Positions 6,998-12,276 of a stretch of 20,972 nucleotides of DNA are shown here, in pieces. The position numbers and the translations under genes are program-made. The stretch's first letter is position 1, and each line of letters opens with the position of its first letter. The stretch is from a virus. The stretch lies in IMG/VR virus record IMGVR_UViG_3300042887_001435, positions 1 through 20,972 of that record; one strand, 5' to 3'. Below the pieces are notes generated by a model. The model searched no databases and was not told where the DNA came from. It saw only the letters and a list, made by a program, of their open reading frames with translations.

Positions 6998-7253
6998 AAT
7001 CTTCCACGCACTTCTCTGCGACATGGTCGCTTGTCTCTAACTGTGCGACGATTAGGGCATAGAGCGGGTGCTGGCGGTCTAGCGGGGCGTCTAGCGTGAT
7101 GCTTTCCACTTCTATGTCGTACGGGCCGCCCCTATAGCCAACCTCCCGGTCTGGGCCTTCCCAGCCATAGCTGATCTCGGCGCTGCCGTAACAATAGACG
7201 GCAAGGCCCGGCCATGGCTGCAATTCATCAAAATCATATGTGAAGGTATTCAT
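6984..7253 (-). CDS. hypothetical protein, 89 residues
   Basis: This acidic, Tyr/Trp-rich protein begins MNTFTYDFDELQPWPGLAVY and is probably beta-rich in the first two thirds (VYCYGSAEISYGWEG, YDIEVESITLDAP) with a C-terminal helix. The start at 7253 is chosen because it overlaps the upstream stop as ATGA and has GGAG about 9 bases before it; an ATG at 7268 lacks both. Similar small beta-rich proteins are common among phage early genes of unknown function. Confidence 0.65.
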   Translation of the reverse strand: MNTFTYDFDELQPWPGLAVYCYGSAEISYGWEGPDREVGYRGGPYDIEVESITLDAPLDRQHPLYALIVAQLETSDHVAEKCVEDYEEA

Positions 7254-7414
7254 TGTTCGCCACTCCAAATGGTTGTCCAGTATTGTTCAGACGCGTTCGT
7301 GTGCGCGTCCTGTAGCGTCTTAAACGCGAAGTCTAAGACGGGTGACCGCTCCACTGTGGAGAGGTGATCTAAAAGCGCCTCTAGCGCCTGTATCTCTATA
7401 TCAATGTTCAACAT
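7250..7414 (-). CDS. hypothetical helical protein, 54 residues
   Basis: The protein MLNIDIEIQALEALLDHLST, ending TIWSGEQ, is mainly helical. The start at 7414 has a GGGGAGA ribosome site about 8 bases upstream and lies 14 bases inside the preceding gene; a farther ATG at 7447 is inside that gene without a ribosome site. It ends with a 4-base overlap into the next gene. No family is recognised. Confidence 0.6.
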   Translation of the reverse strand: MLNIDIEIQALEALLDHLSTVERSPVLDFAFKTLQDAHTNASEQYWTTIWSGEQ

Positions 7415-7565
7415 CGTGCGTCTCCCCGTATGATTGCAGCATTTCAAGCCGCGTGATTTGCTGGCGTATGCCGGCTGCTAAGCCGGCGTCGCCTTCCCAT
7501 TCCGCCTCTATTAGCGCGTCGCGCAAATGTTTAAGCGCCTGCCAGATTGGTCGGGGCTCGTTCAT
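7401..7565 (-). CDS. small hypothetical protein, 54 residues
   Basis: The frame begins MNEPRPIWQALKHLRDALIE and ends THDVEH; it is a charged, two-helix-like protein. The ATG overlaps the stop of the upstream gene (ATGA) and its 3' end overlaps the next start by 14 bases, so it fills an otherwise empty stretch of the operon. No family is recognised. Confidence 0.55.
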   Translation of the reverse strand: MNEPRPIWQALKHLRDALIEAEWEGDAGLAAGIRQQITRLEMLQSYGETHDVEH

Positions 7566-8026
7566 AACGTAGCCCTCAAGAATTGACGCGCGATCATCTC
7601 CGCGTTGCCCAGCGACGCTATGGACGCCGCTAGAGACAGCGACAAGCCAAACTTGGCTAGGAACGTCGTCAGCTCGTCAGGCGGGACTTTGGCGATGATC
7701 CGCGCGGCGTGCTCTAGTTTAGCTTTCGGAACGCGCTTGCGCGGAACGCTGGCGACAGGTTCGGCTTTGAGTTGCGCCGGCCACCGATACACGCCGTTTG
7801 TTTTGGTTGCTTCGGCCAGAATAATCGGGCGCAACTTTTCGTTATACATCGCCAGCCCGGCGCGACGGCGCTTTGTCTCTTTATCGGGTTGCGGACTGCG
7901 CGCCGTTCCCGCCCGGCCAGTCAGGCTATGCGATAGCGCGTTAGCTTCCCACGCGACCAGATGGCCGGCATGATGAACGCCGGGGTTGCGCCATTGGGCG
8001 TCCATTGCTTCTTTAATGCTTGTCAT
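7562..8026 (-). CDS. hypothetical protein, 154 residues
   Basis: This is the largest non-HNH protein of the leftward run. It has a His/Trp-rich N-terminus (MDAQWRNPGVHHAGHLVAWE), a basic middle (residues 46-56, KPDKETKRRR-like) and a second basic patch (PRKRVPKAKLEHAARII), then a predicted helical C-terminus. The basic patches hint at nucleic acid binding, but no known fold is recognised. A GGAG site lies 8 bases before the ATG, just after a hairpin plus DnaA-box-like leader. It ends in ATGA with the next gene. Confidence 0.65.
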   Translation of the reverse strand: MTSIKEAMDAQWRNPGVHHAGHLVAWEANALSHSLTGRAGTARSPQPDKETKRRRAGLAMYNEKLRPIILAEATKTNGVYRWPAQLKAEPVASVPRKRVPKAKLEHAARIIAKVPPDELTTFLAKFGLSLSLAASIASLGNAEMIARQFLRATL

Positions 8027-8040
8027 TGTTTAGGCTCCTA

Positions 8041-8083
8041 TGTTGATATGTTACAAAATAGGCGACGCCGTGAAGCGCCGCCT
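8041..8083 (-). terminator. hairpin terminator and repeated leader module (copy 1)
   Basis: Reading leftward, a 10-bp stem with a TCAC loop (8060-8083, two G-T wobbles) is followed by ATTTTG, a short U-tract. Immediately after comes TAACAT and ATATCAACA (8041-8049), a two-mismatch DnaA-box-like site. The hairpin follows the stop of the gene at 8088-8327. The layout matches that at 8346-8390. Confidence 0.55.
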
Positions 8084-8087
8084 GTGA

Positions 8088-8327
8088 TTAGTCTGCCTTT
8101 ATATGCTTTGCGATTTCATGCCAGTTAACATCGGCAAGGAACGCCATTGCGTAGTCTAGCGCCAGCCCGTTGGCGGTTTCTTCCATAAGGTTCTCAGCGT
8201 ATTCCCTCAACATCGCCGGTACGTCGTCGCAATGGTCGAACAATTCATCGGTCGCACCATCGAACATTTCCAGATTAACCCGCCACGTCGCGTAGTTTGT
8301 CCAGCCATTGTAGGTATTGTCAGTCAT
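8088..8327 (-). CDS. small phage protein with NGWTNYATW motif (DUF7249-like)
   Basis: This 79-residue acidic protein begins MTDNTYNGWTNYATWRVNLE; the NGWTNYxTW motif at residues 7-15 marks a family often seen in phages and mobile elements, which I match from memory to DUF7249, of unknown role. The rest is helical (AMLREYAENLMEETANGLAL). A GAGGAG ribosome site lies 7 bases before the ATG. It is flanked on both sides by hairpin plus DnaA-box-like leader modules, so it may be transcribed as its own unit. Confidence 0.7.
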   Translation of the reverse strand: MTDNTYNGWTNYATWRVNLEMFDGATDELFDHCDDVPAMLREYAENLMEETANGLALDYAMAFLADVNWHEIAKHIKAD

Positions 8328-8345
8328 TGTCGTCTCCTCTTACAG

Positions 8346-8390
8346 TGTGGATATGTTACGATAAAGGCCGCGCTCCTGCAAGCGTCGCCT
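8346..8390 (-). promoter_or_regulatory. hairpin, promoter-like and DnaA-box-like leader module (copy 2)
   Basis: Reading leftward, the arms AGGCGACGCT and AGCGCGGCCT form a stem with a 2x2 internal loop (8365-8390), followed by TTTAT. TTGCAG (8376-8381) and TAACAT (8353-8358), 17 bases apart, form a weak promoter. ATATCCACA (8346-8354) is one mismatch from the DnaA box TTATCCACA and overlaps the -10 by two bases, the same geometry as at 8598-8632. It precedes the gene starting at 8327. Confidence 0.5.
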
Positions 8391-8396
8391 GTTAGA

Positions 8397-8570
8397 TTAG
8401 GCTTGCGCGATCTTGCGCGCGAGCTGGACGATCGCCGCCCGCTCACTGTCTACTAGCATCGCGAAGGGATGCTTGCGATCATACGCGACGACGGCGCGCG
8501 CGGCTTTGATTAGGGCGTCGCGGTTGCCAGCGCGATAGGCGGTTTTCAGAGCGGTAATTTTCTTTTCCAT
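8397..8570 (-). CDS. small basic helical protein, 57 residues
   Basis: This is the first gene of the leftward run. The protein begins MEKKITALKTAYRAGNRDAL and is Lys/Arg/Ala-rich, with two or three helices. The start at 8570 has a GGGGAAA ribosome site about 7 bases upstream; an ATG at 8597 has none and falls at the edge of the DnaA box. Promoter-proximal small basic proteins in phages are often DNA- or polymerase-binding regulators, but I see no diagnostic motif. Confidence 0.6.
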   Translation of the reverse strand: MEKKITALKTAYRAGNRDALIKAARAVVAYDRKHPFAMLVDSERAAIVQLARKIAQA

Positions 8571-8597
8571 GTCGTTTCCCCTTTTGGTTAGCGTCAA

Positions 8598-8632
8598 TGT
8601 GGATAACTTAGCACAATTCGAGATTGCGTCAA
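8598..8632 (-). promoter_or_regulatory. leftward promoter overlapped by a perfect DnaA box
   Basis: Reading leftward, TTGACG (8627-8632) and TAAGTT (8605-8610) are 16 bases apart, a good sigma70-type promoter for the leftward genes. TTATCCACA (8598-8606), a perfect consensus DnaA box, overlaps the -10 by two bases and covers the initiation region. Binding of DnaA or of the phage DnaA-like protein would be expected to block initiation here. Confidence 0.6.
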
Positions 8633-8813
8633 GAGATTTTTGACGGGGCGGGAAAATGAATAGCGTTTAGCGCCGGTTTATGCGGTCGTTAGGCGGGAGA
8701 AAGTCTATTGAGAACAAGGCGCTTAGGCGATATATGCTAAAGTAAAGATAACAACCTATGAAAATGTTAAGTTGTATACATACATATTTATCTGCAACCG
8801 ATTTTTTTTGGCT

Positions 8814-9003
8814 GTATAAACTGCATAAACCGCCTAAAACCGCCTCGCCCCACGCCCGCGCAGTCATCACAGGGCGACCGGGAATTTCCCTGCGCCAATG
8901 TTGTCCACATAGCATAAACTGCATAAACTGCATAAACTGCATAAAGCCTGGAGGCTCAACACGACTTGCTGGCGACTTGCATAAACTGCATAAAGCATAA
9001 GCA
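8814..9003. repeat. 9-bp tandem repeats (iteron-like; origin or control region candidate)
   Basis: Three clusters of a 9-base unit, consensus GCATAAACT, lie on the plus strand. One is at 8814-8840 (GTATAAACT, GCATAAACC, GCCTAAAAC). Another is at 8912-8947 (three perfect copies then GCATAAAGC). The last is at 8979-9003 (one perfect copy, GCATAAAGC and a partial GCATAAGCA). The pair GCATAAACTGCATAAAGC occurs identically at 8930-8947 and 8979-8996. Complemented, the unit contains TTATGCAGT, which matches seven of nine positions of TTATNCACA. TTGTCCACA (8901-8909), one mismatch from a DnaA box, lies just before the second cluster. Iterons beside AT-rich DNA between divergent operons are typical of replication origins. 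Confidence 0.6.
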
Positions 9004-9044
9004 CGGCTATTGATTGTCAACTAATGTAATGCTTTAAGTGTACA

Positions 9045-9072
9045 TTCATAATTGTAAACGTAATGTTATAAC
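9045..9072 (+). promoter_or_regulatory. candidate rightward late promoter with imperfect palindrome
   Basis: TTCATA (9045-9050) and TATAAC (9067-9072) are 16 bases apart. The -10 lies inside an imperfect palindrome, ACGTAAT-GTT-ATAACGT (9058-9074, one arm mismatch), which could be an operator. The expected transcript would carry about a 90-base AT-rich leader before the first late gene. The -35 is only a 4/6 match. Confidence 0.3.
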
Positions 9073-9167
9073 GTATCAGGTATGTAAACAGGGCGGGGGG
9101 CTGGGCCTTGGGATCTCCTTTAAGAAATACGTAGGCATTAAGAACAATTTTTATTTTTATTTTTTAT

Positions 9168-9701
9168 ATGCTAAAAGACTTTATGACGTTTGAATCTCTT
9201 CCCTACGAACCGCGCAAAATCGAAGCGACTGAGGCGGTGCTGGAGCGCATCTACTTAGCCGCGCGCAAAGGGCTGAAAGGCGACACGCTCGCCTACGCCG
9301 CTGGCATGACGCCGACCGAATACCGCAGGCTCGTGCAGTTCGACCCCATCGCGGAGTATGCTGAACTTAAAGGGCGCGCTGAGGGTGAGGCGGAGATGTC
9401 CGAAGTGCTGCACAAGGCGGCGCGCGAAGGCGACACCAAAGCGGCGCTGGACATCCTTAAGCATGTCCACAAGTGGACAGCCCCGCAGTCGGTGCAGGTG
9501 CAGGTCGAGCAGCGCATATCCATCATAGCGGCGCTAGAAGAGGCGCAGCAGCGCGTGATCCAGGGAGAAATATTAGATGCAAGCGCCATACGGGGTGATC
9601 TTCCAGAACCCGAACAAAGTATTCGTGGGAATGCCGCATGGGCGCAAACCGCCGTTGTCGAAGGATCTGATCGACAAGATCAACCTGATCGCTCGCGCTG
9701 A
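9168..9701 (+). CDS. probable terminase small subunit
   Basis: This 177-residue protein has a helix-turn-helix-like segment (GLKGDTLAYAAGMTPTEYRR, residues 36-55) followed by a helical middle (AEMSEVLHKAAREGDTKAAL, about 75-94). That arrangement is common to small terminases, which recognise the packaging site and assemble into rings. It is the first late gene and lies one gene before the large terminase, which supports the call. No Shine-Dalgarno site precedes either ATG 9168 or the alternative ATG 9183; the upstream 30 bases are almost only A and T. The last 125 bases overlap the next gene, and the overlapping C-terminal tail is polar and probably disordered. It could instead be a transcription regulator. 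Confidence 0.65.
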   Translation: MLKDFMTFESLPYEPRKIEATEAVLERIYLAARKGLKGDTLAYAAGMTPTEYRRLVQFDPIAEYAELKGRAEGEAEMSEVLHKAAREGDTKAALDILKHVHKWTAPQSVQVQVEQRISIIAALEEAQQRVIQGEILDASAIRGDLPEPEQSIRGNAAWAQTAVVEGSDRQDQPDRSR

Positions 9702-10218
9702 CGGGGCGTGGTATGAAGGCGACGGAGCGGATAAAGAATATTTTGCCGTGCCCTACAAAGGGTCATGGGACGACAAATTTGCCAAGTCCGTGAAAGGCTA
9801 CCCGGTCGAGTTCCTGTTCGTGCTGTTCTCAAACGTCAAAGAAAACCATACGGCGGCGCGCGTAACGGACAGCAGCAAGACGATCTTTCAGTCGATTCTT
9901 GACAGCGACGTAAACTATTTTAACGACCGTGACTTCGACGATGAAACGCTGACTAAGTTCTTATCTGAGATGGGTATGCTCAATCAGTCAAAGAAACCGG
10001 CGACTGAGCGCAACGTAACGGCATTCCTGTCTGAAGGCGAAAACAAGATGTGGGGAGGAAAAGAACCGCATAAGTTCGCTAAGAGCGCGGAACGCTGGCG
10101 TAATAAGTTTTTATTGGCCCAGCCTGACGGAGCGTATTTCATGGGGGCCGGGCACCTGCCAGAGATCCTGCGCATGTATCCATCGCTCCACATGATCGGC
10201 GGCGGAAAGGCTGAGTGA
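9577..10218 (+). CDS. unknown protein between the terminase genes
   Basis: This 213-residue protein begins MQAPYGVIFQNPNKVFVGMP. Aromatic and charged residues are mixed, with several Lys-rich turns, and it looks like a compact alpha/beta domain. No catalytic motif, membrane segment or signal is seen. A GGGAGA ribosome site lies about 9 bases before the ATG, and the stop shares one base with the large terminase ATG (TGATG). Its position between probable small and large terminase suggests a packaging or DNA-handling role, but that is inference only. The 125-base overlap with the gene before it is unusually long. Confidence 0.75.
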   Translation: MQAPYGVIFQNPNKVFVGMPHGRKPPLSKDLIDKINLIARADGAWYEGDGADKEYFAVPYKGSWDDKFAKSVKGYPVEFLFVLFSNVKENHTAARVTDSSKTIFQSILDSDVNYFNDRDFDDETLTKFLSEMGMLNQSKKPATERNVTAFLSEGENKMWGGKEPHKFAKSAERWRNKFLLAQPDGAYFMGAGHLPEILRMYPSLHMIGGGKAE

Positions 10219-11747
10219 TGCAAGTTCCTATTTATAGCGCCGACGAAGAACAGAAGCTGATGGCGACGCTATGGTCGGCGCAAGTGAAGAACGATCCGGT
10301 CGCGTTCGTGAGGATGGCGTTCCCATGGGGTAAGGCCGGCACGCCGCTGGAGGGCTTCACAGGCCCGCGTCAGTGGCAGTTGCAGGTGCTGATGGACCTG
10401 CGCGACCACATCCGTGAAAACAACGGTAAGGTCGATTTCGAAACCTTCCGCATGGCGACCAGCTCCGGGCGCGGTATCGGCAAGTCGGCCCTAGTCAGTT
10501 GGCTCGTGATCTGGATGCTGACGACCCGGATCGGCTCAACGACCATCGTGTCGGCCAACAGCGAAGCCCAGCTCAGATCTGTCACCTGGGCCGAGATAAC
10601 TAAGTGGCTATCCATGTCACTCAACAGCCATTGGTTTGAGGTGAGCGCTACCCGTGTGCTGCCGGCTAAGTGGATTGCCGAATTAGTCGAGCGGGATCTG
10701 AAGCTAGGCACGCGTTACTGGGGCGTCGAGGGGCGGCTGTGGTCGGCCGAGAACCCAGACAGCTACGCGGGCGTGCATAACTTCGCGGGCGTCATGTTGG
10801 TGTTCGACGAGGCCAGCGGTATTGATGACTCTATCTGGGCGGTGGCCAGTGGCTTCTTTACAGAGAACACTCCTAATCGTTTTTGGCTTGCTTTTAGCAA
10901 CCCCCGCCGTAACAGCGGATACTTCTACGAGTGCTTCAACAGCAAGCGCGATTTCTGGCGAAACAAGGTTGTTGACGCCAGAAGCGTGGAGGGCACTGAT
11001 AAGGCAGTCTATCAACAGATTATCGACGAATACGGACCCGATTCTAGCCAAGCGCATGTTGAGGTTTACGGAGCCTTCCCGAACGCGAGTGACGACCAGT
11101 TCATACCGTCGTCATTGGTTCAAGACGCGCAGACACGCCTACCATCGAAAGATCAGACGGCACCGATAATTGTGGGCGTCGATCCGGCGCGGTTCGGGGC
11201 TGACGCCACGGTCATCGCCATCCGGCAGGGACGCGACATTATCGGCATACGCCGCTACCGGGGCGACGACACCATGGAGGTGGTCGGCAGGGTCATCGAC
11301 ATCATAGAAGAGTTCCGGCCCGCGCTGGTCGTCATCGACGAGGGCGGGCTAGGCGCGGGCGTGGTCGACCGGCTGAAGGAGCAGCGGTATAAGATCCGTG
11401 GGGTTAACTTCGGCATGAGATCCACCAAGCCCGTCATGTTTGGAAACAAGCGGGCCGAGATGTGGCACGCCATGCGGGAGTGGCTGAAGACAGCCAGCAT
11501 ACCAAACGACCGCTTCCTCAAGAGCGACCTGACCGGGCCGATGATGAAACCCGACAGTAAAGGGACTATATTCCTAGAGAGTAAGAAGGACATGAAGGCG
11601 CGGGGGCTGGCCTCACCCGACGCCGCCGACGCTATCGCCGTGACGTTCGCGTATCCGGTCGCGCACAGGGAAGCAAGACCAATGGACAACAGACCGCGCG
11701 TCAGTTATGGTGGCAACGCAGCCTCTTCAGGATGGATGGGACACTAG
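10218..11747 (+). CDS. terL: terminase large subunit (packaging ATPase-nuclease)
   Basis: This 509-residue DNA-packaging motor has an ATPase domain with Walker A SSGRGIGKS (residues 82-90) and Walker B VMLVFDEAS (192-200, Asp197, Glu198). A coupling-type segment WLAFSNPRRNSG follows (223-234). The RNase H-like nuclease domain shows GVDPARFGAD (320-329, Asp322), VIDEGGLGAG (372-381, Asp374) and SPDAADAIAV (466-475), the three metal-binding acidic sites. It would translocate DNA into the prohead and cut concatemers. The start is taken at ATG 10218, which shares a base with the previous stop; a GTG at 10215 is immediately upstream and less likely. Confidence 0.95.
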   Translation: MQVPIYSADEEQKLMATLWSAQVKNDPVAFVRMAFPWGKAGTPLEGFTGPRQWQLQVLMDLRDHIRENNGKVDFETFRMATSSGRGIGKSALVSWLVIWMLTTRIGSTTIVSANSEAQLRSVTWAEITKWLSMSLNSHWFEVSATRVLPAKWIAELVERDLKLGTRYWGVEGRLWSAENPDSYAGVHNFAGVMLVFDEASGIDDSIWAVASGFFTENTPNRFWLAFSNPRRNSGYFYECFNSKRDFWRNKVVDARSVEGTDKAVYQQIIDEYGPDSSQAHVEVYGAFPNASDDQFIPSSLVQDAQTRLPSKDQTAPIIVGVDPARFGADATVIAIRQGRDIIGIRRYRGDDTMEVVGRVIDIIEEFRPALVVIDEGGLGAGVVDRLKEQRYKIRGVNFGMRSTKPVMFGNKRAEMWHAMREWLKTASIPNDRFLKSDLTGPMMKPDSKGTIFLESKKDMKARGLASPDAADAIAVTFAYPVAHREARPMDNRPRVSYGGNAASSGWMGH

Positions 11748-11996
11748 ATGGTATCGCTGTCAGTAGGGCGTGGCGAGAAGCTGTCGACTAAGGCGGGCGC
11801 TGGGCTGACGGCTAAGGGCCGGGCTAAGTATAACGCCGCGACGGGCAGCAAGCTGAAGCCGCCGGCTCCTAACCCTAAGACCAAGGCCGACGAGGGCCGT
11901 AAGAAGTCGTTCTGCGCGAGAATGTCCGCAGTAGCGGCAAAAGCTAAAAATGGCGAACGCGCTAAAGCTAGTTTACGGAGATGGAAATGCCCGTAA
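11748..11996 (+). CDS. small basic phage protein (DUF6321-like)
   Basis: This 82-residue, very basic protein has the pattern LTAKGRAKYNAATGSKLKPP (residues 20-39) followed by KKSFCARMSAV and the terminal RRWKCP. I recognise this as the DUF6321 family, commonly encoded near terminase and portal genes. Its role is unknown; DNA binding or packaging assistance is plausible from charge and position. It begins directly after the terminase stop and overlaps the next gene by 10 bases. Confidence 0.8.
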   Translation: MVSLSVGRGEKLSTKAGAGLTAKGRAKYNAATGSKLKPPAPNPKTKADEGRKKSFCARMSAVAAKAKNGERAKASLRRWKCP

Positions 11997-12139
11997 AAAA
12001 ACCGGGATTGTATGCTGCAATCCACGCAAAGCGGGCGCGCATCAAAGCCGGATCAGGCGAAAAGATGCGGAAGCCCGGCGCAGAGGGCGCACCGACCGCC
12101 AAGGCGTTCAAGCAGTCAGCTAAGACGAGGAAGAAGTAA
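11987..12139 (+). CDS. small Lys-rich phage protein, 50 residues
   Basis: The frame begins MPVKKPGLYAAIHAKRARIK and contains GSGEKMRKPGAEGAPTAKAF; it is strongly basic. This KKPGLYANIHAKR-type protein is familiar from many phage genomes near the terminase and portal genes, without known function. GGAG lies 6 bases before the ATG. It overlaps the previous gene by 10 bases and shares one base with the next start (TAATG). Confidence 0.75.
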   Translation: MPVKKPGLYAAIHAKRARIKAGSGEKMRKPGAEGAPTAKAFKQSAKTRKK

Positions 12140-12276
12140 TGCCTCTAGTTAAATCATCCTCTAAGGCCGCGTTCCGCACGAACGTGAAAAAAGAAATCGC
12201 CGCCGGTAAGCCGCCGAAGCAGGCCGTCGCTATCGCGTATTCGACCAAGCGTGCGGCGGCTAAGAAAAAGAAATAA
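12139..12276 (+). CDS. small Lys-rich phage protein, 45 residues
   Basis: The frame begins MPLVKSSSKAAFRTNVKKEI and includes AGKPPKQAVAIAYSTKRAA then a lysine run. The KPxKQAVAIAYS motif recurs in small phage and plasmid proteins of unknown role. GAGG lies about 8-9 bases before the ATG. It shares single bases with both neighbours' start and stop codons (TAATG twice). It is the third successive very basic small protein before the portal region. Confidence 0.75.
   Translation: MPLVKSSSKAAFRTNVKKEIAAGKPPKQAVAIAYSTKRAAAKKKK

Larger units (their letters stand above)
8633..9167. other. divergent intergenic region without a convincing gene
   Basis: This stretch separates the leftward and rightward transcription units. 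It holds the 9-bp repeats, a run of eight T at 8802-8809, AT-rich sequence at about 8740-8830 and 9010-9090, and a pyrimidine/A-rich leader at 9138-9170. Open frames exist on both strands but only read through the repeats and lack ribosome sites. It is the most likely place in this window for an origin or a regulatory switch. Confidence 0.5.

Noticed and set aside
8758-9000. 80-residue plus-strand frame containing KLHK and INC repeats
   Set aside because: It reads through 9-bp repeats, which stay open in every frame, has no ribosome site and has no domain-like sequence.
8814-9003. CRISPR array
   Set aside because: The repeat unit is only 9 bases and directly tandem, without spacers of regular length.
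8667-9020. 117-residue minus-strand frame with FMQFMQFM repeats
   Set aside because: The repeated residues are the 9-bp DNA repeats in translation; the frame starts at TTG without a ribosome site, and the rest is unlike neighbouring genes.
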